Positions 7,506 to 16,479 of a stretch of DNA of 64,000 bases are shown here, piece by piece. Below the pieces are notes generated by a model, which did no database searches, had not been told where the DNA came from, and saw only the letters and a program-made list of their open reading frames with translations. The first letter of the stretch is position 1, and every line of letters begins with the position of its first letter. The DNA is from Microtetraspora malaysiensis (GTDB taxonomy: Bacteria > Actinomycetota > Actinomycetes > Streptosporangiales > Streptosporangiaceae): assembly GCF_001528665.1 (NCBI RefSeq), contig NZ_BBYJ01000013.1, positions 182,442 through 246,441 of the forward strand, written 5' to 3'. Position numbers and translations under genes: made by a program.

Positions 7506-8735
7506 GTGATGGTGCGAGTGGCCTTGCTCTCCTACGATCTCGTCATGGCCTGGGATGCCGAGCTGACCGCGTTGACCGAGCGGATCGGGCGCTCATTGTT
7601 CGCCCGGCCCGAACCCAGAGCGAGCTTCACCGATCTGGTCCGCGGCCTGCTGGCCGACGTCCCCCGGAAGAACTCCTGGCAGCTGTCCGACCATGTCGGG
7701 CACAGCACCGCCAACCGGTTCGAGCATCTGCTGGACCGGGCCAAATGGGACGTCGAAGCGCTACGCGACCAGGTGCGTGACTACGTGGTGGCGCATCTGG
7801 GCAGTCCGGACGCGGTGCTGATCGCCGACGACGCCCAGGCCATCAAGAAAGGCAACCGGTCGGTCGGAGTCGCCCGGCAATACTGCGGTGCCACCGGACA
7901 AGTGGAGAACTGCCAGGTCATACCGATGCTCACCTATGCCTCCAACGCGGGGCACGCGTTCATCAACCGGCGCCTGTATCTGCCCGAGTTGTGGGCCGGC
8001 GACCCCGGTGGGCGGGCCGAGGCCGGAGTCCCCGAGCACGTGGCGTTCGCCACCAGGCCGCATCTGGTGATCGAGATGCTGGAACAGGAGGTGGCCGCCG
8101 GGACGCCCTTCGCGTACCTGACCGCGGATGCCGGCTACGGCCGCGATCCTGACCTGCGCGCGTTCTGCCACCGCGCCGAGCGGCCGATCGCGTATGTGAT
8201 GGCCGTCCCGGTCGATCTGCCGGTGCGCACGCCGGACGGCGGCGGCGAACCGGTCGGCCACGCGCCGGACCGGCTGCTCGCGCCCAGCCGGCCGCTCGTA
8301 CGGGAACACCGCGCGTGCGGAACCGGCACCAAGGGCATCCGCTCGTACGACTGGGCCGGCGTCACCGTGGCCATCAAGGACCAGGCCCCTGCCCCCGGCC
8401 ACGCTCACACGCTGCTGACGCGGCGCTGCGTCGCCGACCCGGCCGAGATCGAGTTCTTCCTGGCCCACGCCATCGAGGGCACCGCGATCAGCGAGCTGAT
8501 CCGGATCGCTGGGTTGCGGGGGAAGATCGAGGAGCACAACGAGTACGGCAAGGACCTGCTCGGGCTGACTCAGTACCAGGTTCGCAAGTGGACGCCCTGG
8601 CACCGCCACGTCACCACTGTCATGCTCGCGCTGGCCTTCCTCGCGGTCACCCGCGCCCACCTCACCTCTGGCATCCCAGCGGAGCGCGGTCAGGGAACAG
8701 ATCTGCGCCCACCACCAACCGACCTACGAATGTAG
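7506..8735 (+). CDS. IS701-family DDE transposase
   Basis: The protein of about 409 residues shows the hallmarks of IS701-type DDE endonucleases. First Asp region VLIADDAQAIKKGNRSVG, then VARQYCGATGQVENCQV, second Asp in YLTADAGYG, and the late Glu segment IEEHNEYGKDLLGLTQYQ followed by WTPWHRHVTT. It appears full length and could be active. The annotated GTG could be replaced by ATG at 7545 (MAWDAELTAL), which matches family starts better; neither has a good ribosome site. The C-terminus is encoded within the right inverted repeat. Confidence 0.85.
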   Translation: MMVRVALLSYDLVMAWDAELTALTERIGRSLFARPEPRASFTDLVRGLLADVPRKNSWQLSDHVGHSTANRFEHLLDRAKWDVEALRDQVRDYVVAHLGSPDAVLIADDAQAIKKGNRSVGVARQYCGATGQVENCQVIPMLTYASNAGHAFINRRLYLPELWAGDPGGRAEAGVPEHVAFATRPHLVIEMLEQEVAAGTPFAYLTADAGYGRDPDLRAFCHRAERPIAYVMAVPVDLPVRTPDGGGEPVGHAPDRLLAPSRPLVREHRACGTGTKGIRSYDWAGVTVAIKDQAPAPGHAHTLLTRRCVADPAEIEFFLAHAIEGTAISELIRIAGLRGKIEEHNEYGKDLLGLTQYQVRKWTPWHRHVTTVMLALAFLAVTRAHLTSGIPAERGQGTDLRPPPTDLRM

Positions 8736-8834
8736 TAAAAGGTGAGACAGCGTGCCGGAGTCGGTCCCCTCCCGGCCCTGGCCGCGGCGTCCGCCTGATG
8801 CGCCGATCGCACGGTATGCGGCACTCTGGATCAC

Positions 8835-10109
8835 GTGGACTCACGGCGTTCCATCCCCCGCACCGATGACCTGCTCGCCGATCCCGATCTCGCCCCGGCT
8901 GTCGCACGGGCCGGGCGTGACCGGGTGAAAACCGCGATCCAGCAAGCCCAGCAGCGTGCCCGCACCGGCGAGCTCGCGCCCGACGCGGTCAAACGGGCGG
9001 CTCTGGCCGCCCTCACCCCGTTACGTCGGGTCATCAACGCCACCGGCGTGTTACTCCACACGAATCTGGGACGGGCGCCCCTCTCGCCCCTCGCCGTGCG
9101 GGCGATCGCCGATGCGGCGGGGGTCACCGACATCGAGCTCGACCTGGAGACCGGCAGGCGCGGGAGACGCGGCCGGAGCGCGCTGGCCGCGCTCGCCGCC
9201 GCCGTACCGGCCGCGGAAGCGGTGCACGTGGTCAACAACAACGCCGCCGCGCTGGTGCTGGCGGCGACCGCGCTGGCCGGCGGCAAGGAGATCCTCGTCA
9301 GCCGGGGCGAGCTGGTGGAGATCGGTGACGGGTTCCGCCTGCCCGACCTGCTGGTCTCCACGGGTGCCCGGCTGCGGGAGGTCGGCACCACCAACAGGAC
9401 CACGCTCCGCGACTATGCCGAGGCGGTCGGGCCGGAGACCGGTTTCGTGCTCAAGGTGCATCCCTCCAACTACCGGATCGAGGGCTTCACCGCCACTCCG
9501 GAGGTGGCCGAGCTGAGCACACTCGGAGTGCCCCTGGTGGCCGACGCCGGCTCCGGCCTGCTGCGTCCCGACCCCCTCCTGCCCGCCGAACCTGACGCCG
9601 CGACGTGGCTGAACGCCGGGGCCCACCTGGTCACGGCCAGCGGCGACAAGCTGCTCGGCGGCCCTCAGTGCGGCCTCCTCCTGGGCCGCGCCGACCTCGT
9701 CGAACGCCTGCGCAGACACCCGCTGGCCCGCGCGCTCCGCGTGGACAAGCTGACCCTTGCCGCGCTGGAGGCGACCCTCGCCGCCCCGGCCACCCCGGTC
9801 GCCGCCGCGCTCCACGCCGATCCAGAGGCCCTGTACGTCCGGGCCCAAGCACTGGCCGAGCGCCTGGCCGACGCCGGTGTCGACGCCGCGGCGGTGCGCA
9901 CCGAGGCACGGGTCGGCGGCGGCGGAGCTCCCGGCGTGACGTTGCCGAGCGCGGCGCTGGCCGTGGCTCCGGTGCTCGCGGCGCGATTGCGCTCGGGAGA
10001 CCCGGCCGTACTCGGCCGGGTCGAGCGCGGGCACCTCCTGCTCGATCTGCGTGCCGTGCCGGAAGAGCTGGACAAGGAGCTGTTGAGCGCGGTGACCGCA
10101 TGCGGGTGA
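8835..10109 (+). CDS. selA: L-seryl-tRNA(Sec) selenium transferase
   Basis: SelA is a PLP enzyme that converts seryl-tRNA(Sec) to selenocysteinyl-tRNA(Sec) with selenophosphate. The 424-residue protein is of normal length. It has the SelA N-terminus (LRRVINATGVLLHTNLGRAP), the cofactor region (VVNNNAAALVLAAT), the substrate segment FVLKVHPSNYRIEGF and the PLP lysine K272 in ASGDKLLGGPQCG. It starts at GTG and overlaps selB by 10 bases. selD, needed for selenophosphate, is not in the window. The IS701-like element ends 98 bases upstream and may have cut it off from a former upstream gene or promoter. Confidence 0.95.
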   Translation: MDSRRSIPRTDDLLADPDLAPAVARAGRDRVKTAIQQAQQRARTGELAPDAVKRAALAALTPLRRVINATGVLLHTNLGRAPLSPLAVRAIADAAGVTDIELDLETGRRGRRGRSALAALAAAVPAAEAVHVVNNNAAALVLAATALAGGKEILVSRGELVEIGDGFRLPDLLVSTGARLREVGTTNRTTLRDYAEAVGPETGFVLKVHPSNYRIEGFTATPEVAELSTLGVPLVADAGSGLLRPDPLLPAEPDAATWLNAGAHLVTASGDKLLGGPQCGLLLGRADLVERLRRHPLARALRVDKLTLAALEATLAAPATPVAAALHADPEALYVRAQALAERLADAGVDAAAVRTEARVGGGGAPGVTLPSAALAVAPVLAARLRSGDPAVLGRVERGHLLLDLRAVPEELDKELLSAVTACG

Positions 10110-11848
10110 TCGCGACCGCCGGTCATGTGGACCACGGCAAGTCGTCGCTGCTGCGTGCCCTGACCGGCATGGAGCCCGACCGGTGGGCGGAGGAGAGACG
10201 CCGAGGGCTCACCATCGACCTCGGCTTCGTCTGGACCGGTACGCCCGAGATGGCGTTCGTGGACGTCCCCGGCCATGAGCGCTTCGTCACCAACATGCTG
10301 ACAGGGGTGGCGGCGGTCCCGGCCGTGCTGTTCGTCGTCGCCGCCGATGGCGGCTGGCAGGCTCAGTCGCAGGAGCACCTGGAGGTGATCGACGCGCTGG
10401 GGATCCGACACGGGGTGCTGGCGGTGACGCGGTCCGATCTGGCCGATCCGGAACCCGCGATGCGCGAGGCCGCCGGGCGGCTGGCCCGCAGCAGCCTCGG
10501 CCCGGTCGAGTCGGTGGCGGTCAGCGCGGTCACGGGGCAGGGCCTGTCCGGTCTGCGGGAGGCACTGGGCCGACTGGCCGCGGCGATCCCCGCAGGCGAG
10601 CCTGACGCCGACGTACGGCTCTGGGTCGACCGGGCGTTCACCGTCGACGGGCGAGGCGTGGTCGTCACCGGGACACTCGGCGCGGGGACGATCCGGGTTT
10701 CCGACACGTTCGAGGCGACCAGGGCCGGCGAGCCCGTGTACGTCCGCGGCCTGCACAGCCTGCAGGTGGCCCGGCAGGAGCTCGCGGGGCCCGCCAGGGT
10801 CGCGGTGAATCTGCGCGGCCGGGCGGCCTCCGGGCTGCGGCGTGGCGACGCGCTCGTGACGCCCGGCCGCTGGCTGGCGGTGGAGGAGACGGACGTGCGG
10901 CTGACCGGACGCCCGGAGCCGGAGCGACCGCTGCCCGAGCGGCTTGTCTGGCACATCGGATCGGCTGCCGTACCCGCCAGGATCAGGCCCCTCAGCCAGG
11001 ACAGCGCCCGGATCACGCTCGCGCGCCCGCTCCCCCTGCGGCTGGGCGACCGGGCGCTGCTGCGCGATCCGGGCAGCGGCGCGATCTGCGGTGTGACCGT
11101 GCTCGACGTGCGCCCGCCCGCGTTACGACGCCGGGGAGCGGCCAGGGAGCGCGCCACCGAGCTGGCCCAGTTCGACGGCGTGCCCGACGGCGCGGCCGAG
11201 CTGCGGCGACGCGGCCTCGTACGGCGCGATGAGCTGCTGGCGATGGGCGCGGCGCCGCCCGGTCCGCCGGTGGCGGGCGACTGGCTGGCCGACCCGGCCC
11301 ACTGGAGTGCACTACGCGAACGGCTGGTGCGGCTGGTGGCCGAGCACACGGCGGCCAGCCCGAGCGACCCCGGGCTGGGCGCCGAGGAACTCCGACAGGC
11401 GCTCGACCTGCCGGACCGGGCGCTGGTGACGGCGCTGGCGGAAGGCACCGCGTTGCACCGCGTGCGCGGCCGTCTCGCCGCCGCACCCGCCGTACTCGCC
11501 GCGCCGCTGCGCACGGCGGTCGCCGTCGTCCGCAGCGAGCTGGACCGCAGCCCCTTCCGCGCGCCGGACGCCGACCGGCTGACCGCGCTCGGCCTGGACA
11601 CCGCCGCGCTGGCCGCCGCCGAGCAGGCCGGTGAGCTGGTACGGCTGGCACCGGGCGTGGTCCTGCTCCCCGACGCCCCGGGCAAGGCGGTGTCGGTCCT
11701 GGCCGGGCTGCCGCAGCCGTTCACCGCGGCCGAGGCCCGCGAGGCGCTCAGCACGTCGCGGCGCGTGGCGATCCCCTTGCTGGAGTATCTGGATCGGGCG
11801 GGACGTACCCGGCGGGTGGACGACACCCATCGGGTGATCATCCGGTGA
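10100..11848 (+). CDS. selB: Selenocysteine-specific translation elongation factor
   Basis: The 582-residue SelB is an EF-Tu-like GTPase that delivers selenocysteinyl-tRNA(Sec) to UGA codons next to a SECIS element. Visible parts are the G1 loop GHVDHGKSS at residues 8-16, the switch region RRRGLTIDLGF, DVPGHERFVTNM (G3), beta-barrel domains 2-3, and a C-terminal half with winged-helix repeats (PDGAAELRRRGLVRRDELL, FTAAEAREALSTSRRVAIPLLEYLDRAG). This half recognises SECIS RNA. It overlaps selA and ends 23 bases before the tRNA(Sec) gene. Confidence 0.95.
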   Translation: MRVIATAGHVDHGKSSLLRALTGMEPDRWAEERRRGLTIDLGFVWTGTPEMAFVDVPGHERFVTNMLTGVAAVPAVLFVVAADGGWQAQSQEHLEVIDALGIRHGVLAVTRSDLADPEPAMREAAGRLARSSLGPVESVAVSAVTGQGLSGLREALGRLAAAIPAGEPDADVRLWVDRAFTVDGRGVVVTGTLGAGTIRVSDTFEATRAGEPVYVRGLHSLQVARQELAGPARVAVNLRGRAASGLRRGDALVTPGRWLAVEETDVRLTGRPEPERPLPERLVWHIGSAAVPARIRPLSQDSARITLARPLPLRLGDRALLRDPGSGAICGVTVLDVRPPALRRRGAARERATELAQFDGVPDGAAELRRRGLVRRDELLAMGAAPPGPPVAGDWLADPAHWSALRERLVRLVAEHTAASPSDPGLGAEELRQALDLPDRALVTALAEGTALHRVRGRLAAAPAVLAAPLRTAVAVVRSELDRSPFRAPDADRLTALGLDTAALAAAEQAGELVRLAPGVVLLPDAPGKAVSVLAGLPQPFTAAEAREALSTSRRVAIPLLEYLDRAGRTRRVDDTHRVIIR

Positions 11849-11871
11849 GCCGAGCCGCTACAGTGGCGCGT

Positions 11872-11964
11872 GGAGGCGACTGGGTGCCTGGTGGCCCTCC
11901 CGGTCTTCAAAACCGGTGGCGCCGAGCAGCTCGGCGCGGCGGGTTCGATTCCCGTCCGCCTCCG
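11872..11964 (+). tRNA. selC: tRNA-Sec (anticodon TCA)
   Basis: A 93-base tRNA with acceptor strand GGAGGCG(A) pairing to CGCCTCC and discriminator G. The anticodon stem is CCGGT/ACCGG with loop CTTCAAA (anticodon TCA at 11907-11909, reads UGA). The long variable arm is a 7-bp stem CGCCGAG/CTCGGCG, and the T-loop is TTCGATT. The 13-bp acceptor/T stack can be drawn as 8+5 with an A-C mismatch or as 7+6 fully paired. The D stem needs a small bulge. CCA is not encoded. It lies just after selB, so selA, selB and selC may be one transcript. Confidence 0.95.
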
Positions 11965-12136
11965 CTTCTCACGCTCCATGGATCATGATGGGCCCTGCGG
12001 AGATTGACGCGGTACGCCGCCGGCGGTGGGTGCGCATGCAAGATCCCCGCGGGTGAGCTGGAGGAACTGCCGTCCGGCGCCGGGTTCGCCACTCCCGACG
12101 ACCCGGCCGCGGACCTGCTTCCGGGGACCCACGGGG

Positions 12137-13459
12137 TCAGGGGATGAGGGAGACCTCGGGGAAGCGAGTGTCGGGGCCCTCGAACAGGTGGGTCGGCTTG
12201 CCTCGCAGGTGCAGGTCGAAGAAGGCCCCGACGTAGGCGCGCTGGGCCGCCACCGAACGGCCGGGCTCGATCGTGCCCACGTAGTCCGCGAGCGGCACCT
12301 TGGGGAACTTGGCCGCGATCTGCGGCAGCAGCGGCTGCAGGTCGGTGAACGAGCCGTGGGCCGCGCCCTTGACGCGCAGCTCCCGCTTCCATCCGGTCGA
12401 GGCCCGCCAGAACGACTTCCAGCTCGGCTCGCTGTCCCGCGTGTGGGTCTCGGCCGCCAGTTGCAGAAACGGCCTGGTCACGCCGCGGGTGGCCACCGGG
12501 CCGACATAGGCGCCGTCGAGGTTGACGCCCGCGTCCACGCGGGCGTCGTCGCGGGTCAGCTGCGCGGCGACCGACCCGCCCAGCGACTGTCCCAGCGCCC
12601 CCACCCGCGAGGCGTCGGGCGCGCCGAGCATCCCCTCGGGCAGCTTGCCCCCGATCGGGCGGCCGTGGGCCAGGGCGGTGACCTGGTCCAGGACGTAGCG
12701 CATGTCCGCCAGGCGCGCCCGCGCGTGCTTGGCCAGCAGCGTGGCGATGACCTTCGGCGTCAGCTTCGCCGGCAGCGGCAGGGCGCGCGCCAGGCGTCCG
12801 CCGGGAAACTCCACCTGGTCGGCCTCGTAGGTGTGGTCGACGGTGACGACCAGGTAGCCGCGCGAGGCCAGGTCCTCGACCAGGGCGGTGCCCAGCGTGC
12901 GCGGCCCGCCGTCCCCCGAACCGAACAGCACCACCGGCAGCTTGCCCGCACGCGGCTCGACCGGCGCGCCCACACGGGCATGGGTGCGCGTGGCGCCCCA
13001 GGTGACGGCGCCCTTGGCGATGCCCAGGGGCGGCGCCGAGTGCCGATCCCAGTCGGCGGCGGCCAGCGGCGCCATGTGCGGTGCGAGCGGTCCGCCGCCC
13101 GCAACCGCCGGGTACCACAGGCTGATCATCAGTTCCCGGTACGGCCTGGCCGCCATCAGCGGATCGGGCCGCGAGCGGTCGACCAGCCGCATGGCCACGG
13201 TCCCGACCGGATACGGGCCGCCGGGCGCGGGCAGGCTCACCCCGATCGGGCTCCCGGCGTCGGCGCCGGCCACGGGCAGGGAGACCGCCAGCATCAGCAC
13301 GGCCATTCCCGCGACCTTGCCCACGACCATCCCCGCGACCTTGCCCGCGACCTTGCCCGCGGCTTTCCGGACGGCGGACGCCGGGCTCTCGGAGACAGCG
13401 GACGAACCGGTGGCCTTTGCCCCCATGGCCAGATCCGTATTTTTCGTGACAAAGGACAT
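12137..13459 (-). CDS. Secreted lipase/PAF-acetylhydrolase-like alpha/beta-hydrolase
   Basis: The 440-residue protein has an N-terminal hydrophobic export segment (about residues 45-70) and a hydrolase fold. The oxyanion region is LPVVLFGSGDGG, the nucleophile elbow GALGQSLGGS, and a late His lies in GAAHGSFTDLQ. This is the pattern of platelet-activating-factor acetylhydrolase II-like lipases. GAGGAG lies 7 bases before the ATG. Ahead of the membrane segment is a run of degenerate five-residue GKVAG units. It is divergent from the histidine kinase gene with a 160-base gap, so that two-component system could control it. Confidence 0.8.
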   Translation of the reverse strand: MSFVTKNTDLAMGAKATGSSAVSESPASAVRKAAGKVAGKVAGMVVGKVAGMAVLMLAVSLPVAGADAGSPIGVSLPAPGGPYPVGTVAMRLVDRSRPDPLMAARPYRELMISLWYPAVAGGGPLAPHMAPLAAADWDRHSAPPLGIAKGAVTWGATRTHARVGAPVEPRAGKLPVVLFGSGDGGPRTLGTALVEDLASRGYLVVTVDHTYEADQVEFPGGRLARALPLPAKLTPKVIATLLAKHARARLADMRYVLDQVTALAHGRPIGGKLPEGMLGAPDASRVGALGQSLGGSVAAQLTRDDARVDAGVNLDGAYVGPVATRGVTRPFLQLAAETHTRDSEPSWKSFWRASTGWKRELRVKGAAHGSFTDLQPLLPQIAAKFPKVPLADYVGTIEPGRSVAAQRAYVGAFFDLHLRGKPTHLFEGPDTRFPEVSLIP

Positions 13460-13619
13460 GCGAAAGCTCCTCAACCGGGAAAGGACGTCCGGCGAGGCTG
13501 GCAGCCCCGCACGTCCGCGGGCCAGCGGCGGAGGTCGCACGCGCGCATGCGACTTTCGGATGACGGTCGTCCCCGGGGAGGAGCGGGAGCGAACCCGCAG
13601 GACATCTAGGGTGAAACGC

Positions 13620-14831
13620 ATGAGACCAGCCGACCGTCTGGCGGCCCGCCTCACCGCGCTGAGCCGATGGTCGACCGTGCCCGCCGACGCGCTGCCGGCC
13701 GCCGCACTGTTCCTGGCCACGCTCGGCCCCGGCCGGGTGCTGTCCGGTCCCCCGTGGCTGCTCGCGCTGCAGACGGCGCTGGTGGCGCCGCTGGCCTGGA
13801 GGCGGCGCGCCCCGATGACGGTCCTGGGCGCGATCGGCCTCGCCGCCGCCGTCCAGTGGGCGCTGGACGTGCAGCTTCCCGCCGACGCCGCCCTCCTGGT
13901 GGCCCTGTACACGGTCGCCGCGCACCGCCCGTGGCGCCACACCCTGCCGGCGGCGCTCGCGCTGCAGGCCGGGGTGCTGCTGGCCGCCGCCCGCTGGGCG
14001 CCGCCCGGCCAGTTCCCCTTCACGGCGGCCGCGCTGAGCGCGATGGCGACCGCCGCCCTCATGGCCGGCCTGTGGATGCGGGTACGGCGGGCGTACGTGA
14101 CCTCCCTGGAGCACGACCGCGAGCAGCGGGCACGGCTGGCCGTCGCCGAGGAACGCGCGCGGATGACCCGCGACATGCACGACATCGTCACCCACAACCT
14201 GTCGGTCATGGTGGCGCTGGCCGACAGCGCCGGCTACGTCCGTCACAGCGCGCCGGACCGGGCCGCGGCGGCGATGGAGCACATCGCCGCGACGGGACGC
14301 CAAGCCCTGCAGGACATGCGCCGCTCCCTGAGGACCGGCCGGGGCCGCGCCACCTCGGGCGAGGACTGCCTTGACGAGATGCTTCAGCCTGCGCCCGGGA
14401 TCGCCGAGCTCGGCCCGCTGGCCGAGCGGACGCGCGCGGCCGGGCTGGCGACGTGCGTCCGGGTGGCCGGCGACACCGAGGCGGTTCCCGCCGCCGCCCA
14501 GCTGACGATCTACCGGCTGGTTCAGGAGGCGCTGACGAACACGCTGCGGCACGCACCCGGGGCCCGCGCCGATGTGCGGGTCGAAGTATCGTCACGCCGT
14601 GCCGAGGTGGAGATCACCGACGTTCGCGACCCGGTTGCGCTTGGCACCCCTGGGCCCCTCGACACCGAGACCCGGGTTCCCGAGCCCCGCTCCGGGCTCC
14701 GGGGCGATGGGCGCGGGATCGCGGGCATGCGGGAACGGGTGGCCGCCTACGGCGGGACCCTGGACGCCGGACCGGTGACGGGCGGCGGATGGCGGGTGCT
14801 GGCCGTACTGGACCTGGGAGCACCACGATGA
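13620..14831 (+). CDS. NarL-type sensor histidine kinase
   Basis: The 403-residue membrane kinase has four to five N-terminal helices (to about residue 150), a HisKA_3 dimerisation/phosphorylation domain with H187 in MTRDMHDIVTHNLS, and a C-terminal ATPase domain (YRLVQEALTNTLRHA as N-box, GRGIAGMRERVAAYGG as G-box). This is the DesK/NarX-like class common in actinomycetes. It starts at ATG after AGGG and ends overlapping the response regulator gene (ATGA). The signal is unknown. Confidence 0.9.
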   Translation: MRPADRLAARLTALSRWSTVPADALPAAALFLATLGPGRVLSGPPWLLALQTALVAPLAWRRRAPMTVLGAIGLAAAVQWALDVQLPADAALLVALYTVAAHRPWRHTLPAALALQAGVLLAAARWAPPGQFPFTAAALSAMATAALMAGLWMRVRRAYVTSLEHDREQRARLAVAEERARMTRDMHDIVTHNLSVMVALADSAGYVRHSAPDRAAAAMEHIAATGRQALQDMRRSLRTGRGRATSGEDCLDEMLQPAPGIAELGPLAERTRAAGLATCVRVAGDTEAVPAAAQLTIYRLVQEALTNTLRHAPGARADVRVEVSSRRAEVEITDVRDPVALGTPGPLDTETRVPEPRSGLRGDGRGIAGMRERVAAYGGTLDAGPVTGGGWRVLAVLDLGAPR

Positions 14832-15496
14832 TCCGGCTGCTGATCGCCGACGACGAGTCGCTGCTGCGGATGGCCTTCCGCATGGTCTTCGAGGCCGAGC
14901 CGGACATGGAGGTGGCCGGGGAAGCGGGCGACGGCGAGCAGGCGGCCCGGCTGGCGCGGCACCTGCGTCCGGACGTGGTGCTGATGGACGTGCGCATGCC
15001 CGGCCTGGACGGCATCGAGGCCACCCGCCGGATCGCGCGCGACAGCCCGCGCTCGCGCGTGCTCATCCTGACCACCTTCGATCTGGACGAGTACGCCTTC
15101 GCCGGGCTGCAGGCCGGCGCGGCCGGGTTCCTGCCGAAGAACACGCGACCGCAGGAGCTGCTGAGCGCGATCCGCAACGTCGCGGCGGGAGAGGCGGCGC
15201 TGTCGCCGCGCGTCACCCGCCGCGTGCTGGACAGGTTCGCGCCGCAGATGACGCCGGGACCCGCCGAGCGGCACGAACGGCTGGCGCGGCTGACCGCGCG
15301 CGAGCACGAGGTGCTCGTGCAGGTGGCGCGCGGGCTGTCCAATGCCGAGGTCGCCGCGGCATTGCATCTGGCCGAGGCGACGGTCAAGACGCATCTGAGC
15401 CGCGTGCTGGTCAAGCTCGGGCTGCGTGATCGCGCCCAGGTGGTGGTCTTCGCCTACGAAAGCGGCCTCATCCGCCCTGCCACCCCCGACCTCTGA
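14828..15496 (+). CDS. NarL/LuxR-family response regulator
   Basis: The 222-residue protein has a receiver domain (IADDESLLRMAFRMVFE, phosphoacceptor D54 in VVLMDVRMPGLDG, conserved Lys in FLPKN) and a C-terminal LuxR helix-turn-helix (LTAREHEVLVQVARGLSNAEVA, LAEATVKTHLSRVLVKL). It is coupled to the upstream kinase through a four-base overlap and is its cognate regulator. Confidence 0.93.
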   Translation: MIRLLIADDESLLRMAFRMVFEAEPDMEVAGEAGDGEQAARLARHLRPDVVLMDVRMPGLDGIEATRRIARDSPRSRVLILTTFDLDEYAFAGLQAGAAGFLPKNTRPQELLSAIRNVAAGEAALSPRVTRRVLDRFAPQMTPGPAERHERLARLTAREHEVLVQVARGLSNAEVAAALHLAEATVKTHLSRVLVKLGLRDRAQVVVFAYESGLIRPATPDL

Positions 15497-15553
15497 CCGT
15501 CCCGCCTCCTCACCTTGCCGACATCGGCCAGAGAGCCCTCCGCCCGGCTCCGA

Positions 15554-16273
15554 TCAGTCGGCGTGCTGGACGAGCAGCTCGTAGAACGGATAGTGGTGGT
15601 CGTAGTAGGACTTCAGCAGGGCATTGTTGTCGACCGTGACGGTGTAGTCGTTGCGGTGGCCGCTGAAACCCGTGCTGTGGATCGCATCGATGTGCCAGGC
15701 GCGATACCGCTGCCACTCGGGCCGTTCGCCGGGGCTCCACCTGAGCGAGTGCGGCAGGAAGGGCAGCCCGGCGTAGGCGCAGAAGCTCTCGACCACCGAG
15801 ACCGGATCGCTGACCAGCCGCTCGGAGCGGATCACGAGGGGCTTGCGCCCGGTGGCCGCCCATGCCGCCTCGAACAGCTCGTACTGCCGCTCGTAGCCGA
15901 TCTCCTGGCTGGTCACCGTCGGCTTCATCGCGTAGTGGGAGCTGATCGTCTGGCGCGGATGCCGCACCAGGAACGTGTGCGTGATCCCGGCGATCGCGTC
16001 TGGATGGTCGTAGAAGTACTCGTACCGGTAGTCGAACACGTCCTTGACGAACACCGGGCGGACCCGGCTCAGGCTGGTCACGAGCTCCAGGAACTCCTTC
16101 TCCGTACGGGCGGGAACCGAGCCCCCTTCGGGGGTGGGAACCGGCACCTCGCCCAGTTCGGTGAGGGCGATCAAGGGCTCGTGCAGGACCAGCACGTCGC
16201 CGCGCTCGATCATCATGCGGAGGAACGCCGTCGAGATGGAGCGCGTGTGCGCCCACAGCATGATCACGGTCAT
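15554..16273 (-). CDS. Sulfotransferase-family protein
   Basis: The 239-residue protein starts with a 5'-phosphosulfate-loop-like segment (MLWAHTRSISTAFLRMM) and later has the 3'-phosphate-type region (TFLVRHPRQTISSHYAMK) and RSERLVSDPVSVV. These place it in the PAPS-dependent sulfotransferase superfamily, in the small branch with an HTRS-type loop. The acceptor is unknown. The start at 16273 has AAGGGAG about 8 bases upstream; the 21 extra codons of the longer frame have no support. It is convergent with the response regulator. Confidence 0.75.
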   Translation of the reverse strand: MTVIMLWAHTRSISTAFLRMMIERGDVLVLHEPLIALTELGEVPVPTPEGGSVPARTEKEFLELVTSLSRVRPVFVKDVFDYRYEYFYDHPDAIAGITHTFLVRHPRQTISSHYAMKPTVTSQEIGYERQYELFEAAWAATGRKPLVIRSERLVSDPVSVVESFCAYAGLPFLPHSLRWSPGERPEWQRYRAWHIDAIHSTGFSGHRNDYTVTVDNNALLKSYYDHHYPFYELLVQHAD

Positions 16274-16479
16274 CGTGGGCTCTCCCTTGGCTTCGGCATC
16301 CGAGGTCGCATCCCCGAAACGGGGCACAAAGCTCAACGAGGTGAACAGCGCTGGTTGATCGTAAGTGTCTCGGCAGCCGTTGCCAAGAGGAAGATGAGCG
16401 GTGGCTCAAAGTGGTCCGAATGCCGATGACGCACCGGAGGGCTACCGCGTACGAGGTTCAGAGGTTGTTCCTGGATCAC

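Larger units (their letters stand above)
7433..8736. mobile_element. IS701-like insertion sequence
   Basis: A single transposase gene is bounded on the left by ACTACATTCGTAG (7433-7445, repeated at 7454-7466) and on the right by its exact inverse CTACGAATGTAGT (8724-8736). These look like 13-bp terminal inverted repeats. The true left end could be either copy, giving about 1.30 or 1.28 kb. The transposase stop codon lies inside the right repeat, as is common in compact ISs. I see no obvious target-site duplication. It sits between the Mau-like operon and selA. Confidence 0.72.
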
